From an uncultured Ruminococcus sp. (lineage in GTDB: Bacteria > Bacillota > Clostridia > Oscillospirales > Ruminococcaceae), in assembly GCA_947627275.1 (NCBI GenBank), contig CANQVK010000003.1, positions 1 to 64,000 of the forward strand: a stretch of 64,000 nt of DNA, written 5' to 3'. Under the pieces are notes generated by a model. It saw only the letters and a program-made list of their open reading frames with translations, had not been told where the DNA came from and did not search any database. Position numbers and translations under genes: made by a program. This document shows positions 17,134 to 27,500 of this stretch, in pieces. Position 1 is the first letter of the stretch. Each line of letters starts with the position of its first letter.

Positions 17134-19446
17134 TCAGCTGCTTCCTCTCATTCTGAAACGTTTGTTGAGGTAGCCGCTCTCAAACTCGTCCACCGGCATA
17201 GGCTGAGCAAAATAGTAACCTTGATAGACATCGCAGCCGTATTCCGCCAGAAACTTCACCTGCTCGATAGTTTCCACGCCCTCGGTAATGACTTCCATTT
17301 TCAGCGACTTTGCCAATGAAATTATCATTTTAAGAATAGTTTTGCTTTTCTCTTGATTCTGCGTTTTCTGGAGAAATCCCATATCTATCTTAAGCACGTC
17401 GGCGTCAAGGTCTTTCAGCATATTCAGCGACGAATAACCGCTGCCGAAATCGTCTATTTCCACAATAAAGCCGTGTTTGCGCAGTCTTGCGATAAGTCGG
17501 AGGTGGTTTTCGGGATTATCCATGATAGCGGTTTCCGTGACTTCCAGATGAAGCCTTTTCGGCGCTATATCGTACTTCTTAACAAGAGACGTAATTACCT
17601 CGAACACATCGAGAAGATAGAAGTCCTTCTGAGATATATTAACTGACAAATAGCTTTTTTTAAGTCCCATTTCCGTCCAGCGTTTCAGTTGTACGCAGGC
17701 AAGCTCCCACATATACTTGTCAAGACGGCTGATAAGACCTGTCTGCTCCAATATTTTTATGAACTTGTCGGGACGTATCATGCCTTCTTCGGGATGAAGC
17801 CAGCGGACAAGCGTTTCTCCGCCCCTGATACTTCCGTCAGCGGCGATCTGAGGCTGGATATACGGTCGGAAATGCCCGTTTGCAATGGACGTTTCAAATT
17901 CGCTGATAATGCGGTGATCGCCGATAAAGTTCTCTCTCAGCTCGCTCTGATAATAGGCAACACGGCTTCGGAAGCTGTCCTTGATAGTGAGGATAGCAAG
18001 ATTGGCACGGTCGCACATAACGGAAACTCGTATATTTCGGTCTGTGACCTCGTATACGCCGATATGGATATGCGTCTTGAAGGACGCGTTTTCAATAAAG
18101 GAATCAGCCGCAGAGTAGCATTTTAGAAGCTTTTCCTCGGAATAACGGTTTTTAGGTATGCACAGGGCGAAGCGGTCGCCTGTAAGTCTGCCGTAGATAC
18201 AGTATTTTCCGCCGAACTTCATTGTTATCTCGGAAATTTTTTTCAGCAGTCTGTCTCCTTCATCAACGCCGAAAACATCGTTGACTATCTTGAAGTTTTT
18301 AACGTCCGTAACGATAATATTATATTTTTCCGCAGGATTATCTTTAAGCAGCTTTTCTACAAGCTCGTAGAAGTATTCCTTATTGTAAAGCCCCGTAAGC
18401 TTATCGTGGGTAGCTCGGTATTTTTCGGCGTTGAATTTAACGACCTCCTCCGTTCTGTCATGAACAAGGAAAAAGCACCCCAGATATTTTGCGTAACTGT
18501 CGTAAATTCGCCTGTATTCGATCGTATAGTAGCGTTTTTCGCCGGCAGTACGCCGTGTTGTTTCCCAGATATGGACAGACGCTTCAAAGTCAACATCGTC
18601 TCTTTTCCAGCGCCTGACCTGTTCTTCCAGCGTCTGAACGTCTATATCCGCCTCGCAGAAATCCTTTGCAGGCTTGTTTGCGTGGACTATCCTGCCGTCA
18701 ATATCAATGCAGATTATACCGTCCTTCATATTTGCAACAGTAAAGAACATAAGCCGTTCCATCAGACCTCTTGGGACGTAAAGCATGGAATAATAGAAAA
18801 TTATAAAGCCCTCTACGGAATAAAGCGCAATTGAATAATCAAAACGCAGTCTCAGGTAGATATGAAACGTGCTCATAGCGGCGAGTATTAACAGCGTCAG
18901 GAACACCGAGCTGTACTTTATGGCGTATGCCTTCGGAGCGATGAGCATCCGATGCAGAAGCATTACAAGGACTGCCGCCGTCATGAATGCGACAAACCCC
19001 GAATGGACGTAATAAAGCAGACAATAGTCCGAGACTCTGTATAAGCTTTTTCCGAAGCCGGCGTCAAAGCTTTCCACTTTAAATGAGAATTTTAAGAATA
19101 CATTAAGAAGCATAAGCAGGCTGTCAACGCCCGCAATTATAAAAACAGGCAGCCTTATCTTGCCGAGACCGCCGGTATGTCCCAGGTAGTGCCGCACAAA
19201 CGAAAGGAGAGACATAACTGTAAACGTCTCGAAAATATTATAGATCCCGAAAACAAACAAAGCCGAAGTCTCGCCGGGCATGAGCATTGCGGCTGCATTG
19301 GCTGCCGTAACGACTGCGGCACATGACAAAGCGCGCCTCACATAATGCTCCAGCGGGTTGCTTTTCAGCTTAATAATGCCATATGCTGTGCAGAACGCCA
19401 AAAAAAGCGCCCCTGCGAACATAGCCCCTATCATAAGCCAGATCAT
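17134..19446 (-). CDS. Membrane cyclic-di-GMP phosphodiesterase (7TM-PAS-GGDEF-EAL)
   Basis: 770 residues. N-terminal block of seven or so membrane helices (1-225), a PAS domain (about 235-335; NMKDGIICIDIDGRIVHANK), a GGDEF domain (about 340-500) and an EAL domain (about 505-760). The GGDEF motif reads TGDRF (in YGRLTGDRFAL), with Arg at the catalytic Glu position, so diguanylate cyclase activity is unlikely. The EAL side looks complete: ETLVRW for EALVRW, LSVNIS, LEVTETAIM, IDDFGSGYSS, LKIDMGF, ITEGVET and YQGYYFAQP. It should therefore lower c-di-GMP, perhaps with GTP sensing by the GGDEF part. Own promoter at 19538-19566; SD AGGATG. Confidence 0.9.
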   Translation of the reverse strand: MIWLMIGAMFAGALFLAFCTAYGIIKLKSNPLEHYVRRALSCAAVVTAANAAAMLMPGETSALFVFGIYNIFETFTVMSLLSFVRHYLGHTGGLGKIRLPVFIIAGVDSLLMLLNVFLKFSFKVESFDAGFGKSLYRVSDYCLLYYVHSGFVAFMTAAVLVMLLHRMLIAPKAYAIKYSSVFLTLLILAAMSTFHIYLRLRFDYSIALYSVEGFIIFYYSMLYVPRGLMERLMFFTVANMKDGIICIDIDGRIVHANKPAKDFCEADIDVQTLEEQVRRWKRDDVDFEASVHIWETTRRTAGEKRYYTIEYRRIYDSYAKYLGCFFLVHDRTEEVVKFNAEKYRATHDKLTGLYNKEYFYELVEKLLKDNPAEKYNIIVTDVKNFKIVNDVFGVDEGDRLLKKISEITMKFGGKYCIYGRLTGDRFALCIPKNRYSEEKLLKCYSAADSFIENASFKTHIHIGVYEVTDRNIRVSVMCDRANLAILTIKDSFRSRVAYYQSELRENFIGDHRIISEFETSIANGHFRPYIQPQIAADGSIRGGETLVRWLHPEEGMIRPDKFIKILEQTGLISRLDKYMWELACVQLKRWTEMGLKKSYLSVNISQKDFYLLDVFEVITSLVKKYDIAPKRLHLEVTETAIMDNPENHLRLIARLRKHGFIVEIDDFGSGYSSLNMLKDLDADVLKIDMGFLQKTQNQEKSKTILKMIISLAKSLKMEVITEGVETIEQVKFLAEYGCDVYQGYYFAQPMPVDEFESGYLNKRFRMRGSS

Positions 19447-19537
19447 TAAACATCATCCTAAATTCAGCCGGGAATCCTCAAACTAATGGAAAGAAGCAAC
19501 AGGCGGAATCGTTCGGCCGACATAATTTTCCACTTTG

Positions 19538-19566
19538 ATTGTACCATATTTTCACAGTTTTGTCAA
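19538..19566 (-). promoter_or_regulatory. Sigma-A-type promoter of the GGDEF/EAL operon
   Basis: Minus strand TTGACA (19561-19566), 17-bp spacer, TACAAT (19538-19543), about 90 bp before the start codon. Confidence 0.8.
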
Positions 19567-19608
19567 TAAGCTAACACATTTTTTATATATATATTATCTG
19601 TTATTTTG

Positions 19609-20112
19609 TTAGAAGTTATACGAGCATAATATTCCGCAGATGAGAAATGTCGCTATCGCTGCCGTAACGGTTATCCTCAGAGTTGTGTATATCTTGCGAA
19701 GCAAAGGCTCGTTTGCCGCTCCCTCCGCAAGCATATCGAGAGCGGCACCGCCGTCGAGGAAGCTGTACGGCAAAAGATTGAAAAGTCCCTCCGCAAGGCT
19801 GAATAACGCAAGATACCCTGTATTTCCAGCCAGAATAAGTATAAGAAAGGTCAGCAGGTTCGCCGCAGGGCCGCTGAGCTGGACAAGTATGCCCGCTTTC
19901 AGTGAACTCGGCGGAGAAGCGGTCATTTTTATACCGGTCCAACTGAAATCAATTCTGTGTACCTCTCCTCCTGTCAGACGTACAGCTATGATATGTCCCG
20001 CTTCATGTATAAGACATGCGATGTAAAATCCCAGTATCAGGCGGCTTTCCCTGAACATGAACATCAGCGCGTTAAAAAGCAGAAATGAAAATTTTATGTT
20101 TATTTTTGGCAT
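19609..20112 (-). CDS. Minimal M50 site-2 protease (SpoIVFB-like)
   Basis: Membrane metalloprotease, 167 residues. Zinc-binding HEAGH (in CLIHEAGHIIAVRLTGG) in the first core helix and the second metal motif NLLPYSFLDGGAALD (N-x2-P-x4-D-G) are intact, so catalysis is expected. SpoIVFB of Bacillus is near 288 residues with a C-terminal CBS domain; this protein lacks that part. Given the spoIIIA operon in the same window, a role in pro-sigma-K processing is plausible but not shown. Its ATG lies inside the end of the upstream gene, so translation is probably coupled. Confidence 0.8.
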   Translation of the reverse strand: MPKINIKFSFLLFNALMFMFRESRLILGFYIACLIHEAGHIIAVRLTGGEVHRIDFSWTGIKMTASPPSSLKAGILVQLSGPAANLLTFLILILAGNTGYLALFSLAEGLFNLLPYSFLDGGAALDMLAEGAANEPLLRKIYTTLRITVTAAIATFLICGILCSYNF

Positions 20113-20408
20113 AATTCACTGATAAATTCAATAAGCGTATTTATAGGATTTTCAAAAAGCGGTTTTTCGGATACGGAAAGACCTTTCACCATATTAAAAA
20201 GCTCGCCTGCCATGTCGGGCTTCCAGACGTTAAGAAGTACGATACCGATCGAAAGTATCAGGCAGACAGCCGCCTGAACCGCAGCCGTATCTTCAAGCCT
20301 GCCCTCTTTTTTTCTTCGGAAGTTTTCTTCTCTCAGCTCCTCCGTGTTGTCCTCGGGAGGCAGTTCCTCCAATACTGTGCTTTCTTCAATAACATTTTCT
20401 TCGTTCAT
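20100..20408 (-). CDS. Small single-pass membrane protein upstream of the M50 protease
   Basis: 102 residues: a very acidic N-terminus (1-35), one membrane helix (AAVCLILSIGIVLLNVW, about 47-63) and a short outer tail. Position directly before an M50 protease and this topology recall the N-terminal part of SpoIVFA, the regulator of SpoIVFB, without its LytM domain. That link is inference; no motif proves it. Start at 20408 has a perfect AGGAGG; the frame extends to 20423. It overlaps the protease gene by 13 nt. Confidence 0.65.
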   Translation of the reverse strand: MNEENVIEESTVLEELPPEDNTEELREENFRRKKEGRLEDTAAVQAAVCLILSIGIVLLNVWKPDMAGELFNMVKGLSVSEKPLFENPINTLIEFISELCQK

Positions 20409-20513
20409 AATATCCTCCTGCATAATTATCTGCTTGTGAATAGTATGTGAAAATCTCTGAAATTAGACCAAAAAATAACAGAATCCACAATATTTTATCA
20501 GCAATTCGCTGTC

Positions 20514-20542
20514 TTGACAGAAAGTGCCGTTCATGGTACAAT
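20514..20542 (+). promoter_or_regulatory. Sigma-A-type promoter upstream of the radA-side genes
   Basis: TTGACA (20514-20519), 17-bp spacer, TACAAT (20537-20542). It would drive the TTG-started lipoprotein gene and radA. The 140-nt leader that follows has GCAGCATTA (near 20613) and TAATGCTGC (near 20656), which can pair. Confidence 0.8.
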
Positions 20543-20690
20543 ATAAAATAGCATATTATTTATATGAAAGAGTTTCTCATGATCTCTTGCTTGAAATAAT
20601 GTCGGACCTTGCCGCAGCATTAAAAAACGTCACGCAGATCACCCGTGAAAATAATAATGCTGCTGCCTTGACAACTGGAGGGATTTTTCT

Positions 20691-21752
20691 TTGAAAAAAA
20701 TTTGCAGACTATTTCTACTCACAGCCGCAGCATCCGCCGCACTGACAGGCTGCTCCAAAGCGGGAACGGCTTCTTCGGGAAAAACAATATTCAAAAAAAC
20801 CGACCCCGAAAGCGTTTCTTTCAGCTGGCAGGATGCTTACGAAAGCAAGCTGGCGGAATTTAAAGGCTCTGAGCTGTTTTCCGATAATTCTGCGTTTGAC
20901 ATTTTCGATATAACGGGGAACGGTTCTCCCGAGCTTATTATTTCCCCTGATTCTGAATCGACGGCAAAATGCTCTGTTTATACCTACGATAACGGAGAGT
21001 TTGCGGAGATCGGCGAAACAGGCTTCTGCGGCATTGTTTCTTACTGTTCCGAAAACAACATGCTGAAAAACGAATATCAGGGCAACGGCTTTGTTATAGG
21101 CAATATCGTCTCCCACATCAACGGAGCTTTCGATACGGTCCTGACATACAGCGACAATATGGCGTCAGCCTCACTGGGCGCGGAGATCTATCACGAAATA
21201 AACGGCGAAGATGCGTCTCTGCCCGAATACGAAGCGGCGCTTGCGCCTTATGCGGAACTGAAATGCCTCGATGCAGGCAGACGCTATACTTTCGGAGACA
21301 GCGTTATTAAATACGCTCTGCACTGTTCGGAAAGCTGGCAGGCGGTAATAAGTCCCGAACAGAAAGAGCTTTGCACAGATAAGCTTACAGAGGTCATGCA
21401 GCTGACTTCGGAGGACGGAACCGACCCTGCTTTTGACCTTTGCGATTTGAACGGCGATAAGGTTCCCGAGCTGATAATTTCAGACGGCTCGAATCCCGAA
21501 GCCGAATGCTCGGTATATTATTTTTCGGATGGCGATCTTGTGGAGATGGACGGTAAGTACGGTGCGGCAGGCGTTATGTGCTTCGACACAAAAAACTATG
21601 TTTTCTTTGCTGACAAAGAATCGGGAAAGACCTACTGGAGCATCGCCAATAACTCGTTCTCATCTAACGACTACGTTGAATCCGACAGCATAGCAACTAT
21701 AGGAAGAAAGCATCTTTTGAATGAAAACAGCATTTTAGCTGTATTTAACTGA
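20691..21752 (+). CDS. Lipoprotein with two copies of a D-x-[NT]-G-x2-PELIIS repeat domain
   Basis: 353 residues. Lipoprotein signal (LLTAAASAALTGC). The mature protein has two related segments of about 110 residues: one begins FDIFDITGNGSPELIIS, the other FDLCDLNGDKVPELIIS, each followed by a CSVY strand. The D-x-N-G-D-x-x-P-E-L core resembles calcium loops of FG-GAP/VCBS-like repeats. A related core (DIDHNGSNELYF) is in the protein at 28544-29785. The start is TTG, with GGAGGG 8 nt upstream. radA starts 1 bp after its stop. Function unknown. Confidence 0.75.
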   Translation: MKKICRLFLLTAAASAALTGCSKAGTASSGKTIFKKTDPESVSFSWQDAYESKLAEFKGSELFSDNSAFDIFDITGNGSPELIISPDSESTAKCSVYTYDNGEFAEIGETGFCGIVSYCSENNMLKNEYQGNGFVIGNIVSHINGAFDTVLTYSDNMASASLGAEIYHEINGEDASLPEYEAALAPYAELKCLDAGRRYTFGDSVIKYALHCSESWQAVISPEQKELCTDKLTEVMQLTSEDGTDPAFDLCDLNGDKVPELIISDGSNPEAECSVYYFSDGDLVEMDGKYGAAGVMCFDTKNYVFFADKESGKTYWSIANNSFSSNDYVESDSIATIGRKHLLNENSILAVFN

Positions 21753-21753
21753 T

Positions 21754-23115
21754 ATGGCTAAATCAAGATATATTTACGTTTGCAGTCAATGCGGCGGCGA
21801 AAGTCCGAAGTGGAACGGAAAATGTCCCACCTGCGGAGCATGGAATACTTTGGAGGAGGAGCTTTCGGAAGCTTCCTCCGCAGCGTCCTCCTCACGTTCG
21901 ATACCAAATCTTTCCGACAGCATTCTTGAGCTTGAAGATATAGGCGCAGACATGGACGTCCGTTACGATACGGGCATAGGAGAGCTTAACCGAGTTCTCG
22001 GCGGCGGACTTGTCAAAGGTTCTCTTGTGCTTTTAGGCGGAGAACCCGGCATAGGAAAAAGTACACTGCTTTTGCAGATCTGCCAGTTTTTAGGGGAGGA
22101 GCATTCCGTGCTGTACGTTTCGGGCGAGGAGTCCGCAAGGCAGCTCAAGCTTCGGGCAGACCGACTGGGAGTTGATACGGAAAACCTCTATATCCTCACT
22201 GCAACCGACGCCGAAGCTGTTGCGGAGACAATTGCTTCATGCTCACCTGATATTGCCGTTATAGATTCGGTACAGACCATGAGCATTTCCCGTATCTCGT
22301 CAAGCCCGGGAAGTCTTACTCAGGTGAGGGAATGCTCGAACCTGTTTATGCACACCGCAAAAAAACAGGAGATCCCCATAATTATAGTGGGTCACGTCAA
22401 TAAGGACGGAGCGATCGCAGGACCGAAGGTCATGGAGCATATCGTGGACGCCGTTCTGTATTTCGAGGGCGAGCGTCATCAGAGCTATCGTCTGCTCCGT
22501 GCGGTGAAAAACCGTTTCGGCTCTACAAACGAAATAGGCGTTTTTGAAATGCTGGACAAGGGTCTTGCGGAGGTGGAAAATCCCTCGATGACGCTTCTTT
22601 CGGGCAGACCGAGGAATGTTTCGGGAAACTGCGTCGCTTGTGTAATGGAGGGCAGCCGTCCCATACTTGCGGAGGTTCAGGCGCTTGCGGCGAAAACGAG
22701 TTATTCCGCCCCCCGAAGAATGGCTACGGGCTTTGATTTCAACAGACTGAGCATACTTATTGCCGTTCTTGAAAAGCGGCTGGGGATATTTATGGGCGGT
22801 CTTGATATTTACCTGAACATAGTGGGCGGTTTCCGACTTGACGAGCCTGCCGCCGATCTGCCTGTTGCAATGGCTCTGTATTCGGGCATAATGGACAAGC
22901 CTATAGACGATGAGCTGCTGTCTTTCGGCGAAATAGGTCTCGGCGGCGAGTTAAGATCGGTCTCACACGTAGCTCAGAGAATACGAGAGGCTGAACGCAT
23001 GGGTTTTACAAAGGTCATAATCCCAAGGCAGAACGCCTCCTCGATAGATCAGAAGGACTATAGTATAGAAATAATACCGGCTTCTACGCTGAAACAGGCG
23101 TTCGGGGCGATTTAA
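21754..23115 (+). CDS. radA: DNA repair protein RadA
   Basis: RecA-like ATPase that helps branch migration in recombination repair. 453 residues, standard length. N-terminal zinc finger CSQCGGESPKWNGKCPTCG, Walker A GGEPGIGKST, the RadA-specific KNRFG motif, and a C-terminal Lon-like domain (VGGFRLDEPAADLPVAMALY). It starts 1 bp after the lipoprotein stop, so translation is likely coupled. Confidence 0.97.
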   Translation: MAKSRYIYVCSQCGGESPKWNGKCPTCGAWNTLEEELSEASSAASSSRSIPNLSDSILELEDIGADMDVRYDTGIGELNRVLGGGLVKGSLVLLGGEPGIGKSTLLLQICQFLGEEHSVLYVSGEESARQLKLRADRLGVDTENLYILTATDAEAVAETIASCSPDIAVIDSVQTMSISRISSSPGSLTQVRECSNLFMHTAKKQEIPIIIVGHVNKDGAIAGPKVMEHIVDAVLYFEGERHQSYRLLRAVKNRFGSTNEIGVFEMLDKGLAEVENPSMTLLSGRPRNVSGNCVACVMEGSRPILAEVQALAAKTSYSAPRRMATGFDFNRLSILIAVLEKRLGIFMGGLDIYLNIVGGFRLDEPAADLPVAMALYSGIMDKPIDDELLSFGEIGLGGELRSVSHVAQRIREAERMGFTKVIIPRQNASSIDQKDYSIEIIPASTLKQAFGAI

Positions 23116-23125
23116 GGAGAAGAAC

Positions 23126-23752
23126 ATGAAAAAACAAATTAAGGCAGTAATAGCGTCCGCGCTTGCTCTTATGCTTTGGGGCTGCGGCGAAAAAGAAAGC
23201 TCATCATCATCGGGCGAAGTAAGTCAGATCGCAACGGAGGCTCTGAGTGACACGCCTGTTGCCGCAGAGGTAGTTCAGCCGTTTGTGGACTATTTTGACG
23301 GCTTCAACAGTAACGATCCGGATAAAGTGATCGCTTCCATAACGCCGCAGGCGTTCATAGACGGTCTTAAAGATGCGGAAAAATACGACGAACTGCGCGC
23401 GCAGACCGAGGGCGACATTACTTCTACAATGGATTACTGGAAAGAGACTTACGGCGAAGATCCCAAAGCCACCTATACAGAGGAGGTCAGCAACCGTTCC
23501 CTTACGGAGCAGCAGTTGTTCTTTGCGGAGCTTTGTTATAAATATACCTATTACGATATAAAGGTCGACATTGAAATTGAAGAAGGCTACGAAGTCACAT
23601 TCAAATACAAGACAGAGGGAAAAACTGATTCTTCCGAGGGTGAGGAAACAGCCTGCTTTGTAAAGGTCAAGGACGACGGCTGGAAAATGATAGCTACTCA
23701 TGCCGGAGCTTTGAATCAGTACAAGGATGCCGAAGACCCCTATAAATCTTAA
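23126..23752 (+). CDS. Lipoprotein of unknown function
   Basis: 208 residues, lipoprotein signal with lipobox L-W-G-C (LALMLWGC), a serine-rich spacer, then a globular domain (VVQPFVDYFDGFNSNDPDKV onward) that looks like the NTF2/DUF4878-type cone fold found in many Firmicute lipoproteins; this is a weak impression. SD AAGGAG. 10 bp after radA, so probably in its transcript; a hairpin at 23790 follows. Confidence 0.7.
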   Translation: MKKQIKAVIASALALMLWGCGEKESSSSSGEVSQIATEALSDTPVAAEVVQPFVDYFDGFNSNDPDKVIASITPQAFIDGLKDAEKYDELRAQTEGDITSTMDYWKETYGEDPKATYTEEVSNRSLTEQQLFFAELCYKYTYYDIKVDIEIEEGYEVTFKYKTEGKTDSSEGEETACFVKVKDDGWKMIATHAGALNQYKDAEDPYKS

Positions 23753-23789
23753 AGTCAGGGACAATACGGATCTGTTAATAAAATTTCAC

Positions 23790-23820
23790 AAGGCACGATT
23801 TGGGTCGTGCCTTATTTGTT
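23790..23820 (+). terminator. Terminator-like hairpin after the lipoprotein
   Basis: AAGGCACGA pairs with TCGTGCCTT around a 6-nt loop, then ATTTGTT. The T-run is weak, so read-through into the ABC genes is possible. Confidence 0.55.
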
Positions 23821-23839
23821 AATAAGAAAGGAGAGGTTT

Positions 23840-24544
23840 ATGTCTGCATATGTGGAATTTAAAAACGTTAAAAAAATATACAAGATGGGCGAAACACAGA
23901 TAAATGCGCTCAACGGCGTTGATTTTGAAATAAACAAGGGCGAATTTTGCGTCATCGTGGGAGCGTCGGGCGCAGGAAAAACTACTATTCTGAATATTCT
24001 CGGCGGAATGGATACCCTCACAAGCGGTAGCGCCGTGCTGGACGGTACGGATATTTCCAAGATGACCAAAAGGCAGCTGACCGCATATCGCCGATACGAT
24101 GTAGGGTTTGTGTTTCAGTTCTATAACCTTGTGCAGAATCTTACCGCCCTTGAAAACGTTGAATTGGCGGCTCAGATATGCCGTGATCCTCTGAACGCCG
24201 CCGACGTTCTGAAACAGGTGGGACTTTCCGAACGTATGAAGAATTTCCCTGCTCAGCTTTCGGGCGGCGAACAGCAGCGAGTGGCTATAGCGCGAGCTTT
24301 GGCGAAAAATCCAAAGCTTCTTCTCTGCGATGAGCCTACGGGCGCTTTGGATTACAATACGGGCAAGGCGGTATTGAAGCTCTTGCAGGACACCTGCCGC
24401 AAAACAGGCATGACTGTTGTAGTGATAACCCATAACTCCGCGCTTTCCGCCATGGCTGACAGGATAATCACCGTAAAAAGCGGAAAAGTCTCAGACATGA
24501 GATTGAATGGCAGTATAACCGATGTTGCCGACATCGAGTGGTGA
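23840..24544 (+). CDS. ABC transporter ATP-binding protein (MacB/LolD family)
   Basis: ATPase of a type VII (MacB-like) ABC system, partner of the permease that follows. Walker [11 protein letters not shown]-loop FQFYNLVQ, signature LSGGEQQR, Walker [14 protein letters not shown]-loop VVITHN. 234 residues from the ATG at 23840, which has AAGGAGAGG just upstream; the frame is open back to 23807. The stop overlaps the first possible starts of the permease. Confidence 0.93.
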   Translation: MSAYVEFKNVKKIYKMGETQINALNGVDFEINKGEFCVIVGASGAGKTTILNILGGMDTLTSGSAVLDGTDISKMTKRQLTAYRRYDVGFVFQFYNLVQNLTALENVELAAQICRDPLNAADVLKQVGLSERMKNFPAQLSGGEQQRVAIARALAKNPKLLLCDEPTGALDYNTGKAVLKLLQDTCRKTGMTVVVITHNSALSAMADRIITVKSGKVSDMRLNGSITDVADIEW

Positions 24545-24549
24545 CAGCT

Positions 24550-27500
24550 ATGGGTCGTTCTATGAGAAAAACCGCACTGCGTGAGATAAAGCATACATTC
24601 GGGCGGTTCACAGCAATACTTGCCATAATTGCCCTCGGGGTGGGATTTTTTGCGGGAGTTCGCGATACCACGCCTGCCATGGTCAATATGATGGATAAAT
24701 TCTTAAATGAAAATCAGTTTTACGACTACCGATTAGTCTCAACTCTGGGCTGGGACAATGACAGCGTTGAGGAATTTTTACAGCAGCCGGACGTCCGTTA
24801 TGCAGAGGGAAGCATCGGTTTTGACGTGCTTTTCAAAAAGGGAAGCCGTGAATTTGTCATGAAAACCCATATGATGCCTCGGAATATCAACGACCTGCTT
24901 CTGGTTGAGGGAAATCTTCCGACAAAAGAAAACGAATGTGCCGCAGAAAACGACAGAGGGCTGAAAATCGGCGACAAGATACAAGTCTGCGGCGAAAACG
25001 GCAAAAACGTCATAGATACTCTCGGTGAAACGGTCTATACCGTTACAGCCCTTGTTGAATCTTCTTTTTATATAAATCACGAACGAGGTACTACTTCTGT
25101 CGGAGACGGCACTGTTTCAGGGTTTGTATATCTTCCCGAAGCGGCGTTCGATACGGATAACTATACCGAGATCTATATCAGATTCGACCACGATAAGCTT
25201 ATATATTCGGACGATTACAACAGCTTTATCGAGGGAAAAAAAGCGGAGTGGGAAGGCTTGGCGAAGGAGATCGCAAATAAGCGTTACGACGATGTTATCG
25301 CAGAAGCAGAGACTGAACTTTCCGACGGTAAAGCCGAGCTTGAGAAAAATCGCGCCGAAGGAAAGCAGGAGCTTGACGATGCGGAGAAAGAACTTGAAGA
25401 ATCTAAAAAAACGCTTAGCGACGCCAAATCAGACCTTGATTCAGCCAAAAAGGAGCTTGATGACGGCGAAAAGGAATTGAGAGCCTCAAAAAAGAAAATA
25501 GACGACGGTAAAAAAGAGCTTGAAAAGTCGAAGAAGACCCTTGACAGCTCGAAAGCAGCTCTTGACGAAAGCGAAAAGCAGCTCATCGAGGGTGAAGCGC
25601 GTCTTTCGGAGGGGCAGTCTCAGCTTGATGCGGCATGGAACGAATATCATACGGGGCTTGCAGGGTATGAAGCTGAGGAAAACGCGTTTTACAGCCAATA
25701 CGGCGAACTTCTTGCAATGCTTGACTCTCTGCCTGACGAGCGGCAGTCTCAGCTTAAAGACGGGCTTGCTCAGCTTGAAACGGCGAAGTCGCAGCTTGAT
25801 TCCGCAAGAGCCGAGCTTGATTCACAGCAGTCGGCTCTTGACGAAAGCCGCTCGGAGCTTGAAGCCGGACGTGCCGAGTATGAAGCGGGCGTCTCTCAGT
25901 ATGAGCAAGGTCTTTCGGAATATGAAAAAGCCGAAGCCGAACTCCAAAAGGGAGTTAATGAGTATGAGGACGGCTTGGAGGACTGGGAAAAAGGCAAAAA
26001 GGAGTACGACGACGGTCTTGCCGAATATGAGGACGGTCTTTCGGAATACAACAACGGACTTGCCGATTATAAAAGCGCTATTGCGGAATTTAACGAAAAG
26101 ATCGCCGATGCAGAACAGGAAATATCGGAAGCGGAACAGGACATCGCCGATCTGAAAAGTCCTTCCGTATACGTCCTTGACCGAAACACGAATATCGGAT
26201 ATGCGCTTTTTGAAAACGATTCGGAAATAGTCGAGCAGGTGGCAAAGGTTTTCCCGATATTTTTCATTCTCGTGGCGGCTCTTGTCTGTATGACAACTAT
26301 GAGCAGAATGGTCGAGGAACAGCGTACTCAGATAGGAATGTTCAAGGCTTTGGGATATTCCGAAGCGGCTGTTATGGGAAAATTCATGTTCTACTCGGGT
26401 TCGGCTTCGCTTATCGGCTGTATTGTCGGATTTGCCTTGGGAACATCGCTGTTCCCTGCGATTATCTGGATGACCTATAAGCTTATATACATTCCGCTTG
26501 ATATTCCGTACTATTTTGACCTGAAGCTTGGCGTCATTGTAGTTCTCGCCTCCCTTTTATGTTCTCTCGGGACGACATGGGTATCATGCCGTGCGGAGCT
26601 TTCCGAAACAGCGGCGGGACTTATGAGACCGAAATCGCCCAAAGCCGGAAAGCGTGTTCTTCTCGAATACGTTCCATTTATCTGGAACAGGATGAAATTT
26701 CTTCATAAGGTATCGGCGCGAAATATTTTCCGCTATAAGGGACGCTTTTTCATGATGATCATTGGTATCGGCGGATGTATGGCGCTTCTGCTGACGGGCT
26801 TCGGCTTAAAGGATTCTATTGCAGGCTTTGCGGACATACAATTCGATCAGATACAAATTGCAGATGCCGCTGTCACGTTTGAAACGGATAAAACCTCCGC
26901 AGTACGCACACTTCTTGACGAAAAGACGGAAAGCTCCCTCATGCTCCGTCACAGCTCATGGGATCTGCTCTACGGAAGCAGGGTGAAAAGTATTGACCTT
27001 GAAGCTGCCGAGGACTTTGAAGAAATCGGTTCTTTCATGTGTTTTCGTGAAGAAAATGGAAGTCCTCTCGATCATCCGCAGATTGGTGAGGCTCTTGTAA
27101 GTCACAGCATATCTGAGAGATACAATGTAAAGGCGGGGGACGAAATAACCCTTCGCGACGAGGATATGCGTGAGCTGCACCTTAAAGTCACAGGGATATT
27201 TGAAAATCACGCATATAATTACGTGTATATTTCAAAAGAGACCTATGAAGCTCAGTTGGGCGAGAAAATGGGACTTAACAAGGCGTTTGTGAACTTCTCA
27301 GATAATGACGACCACACAAAACTGACGGCTGAGCTAAGAGGAAGCAAAAATATAATTTCAGCCGAGCTTTTTGAGAATACCAAAGAACGCATGGCGGAAA
27401 TGATGAGCAGCCTTGACTATATCGTACTTCTTGTAATAGTATGCGCGGCGGCTCTGGCGTTTATCGTTATCTACAATCTGACAAATATAAATATAACCGA

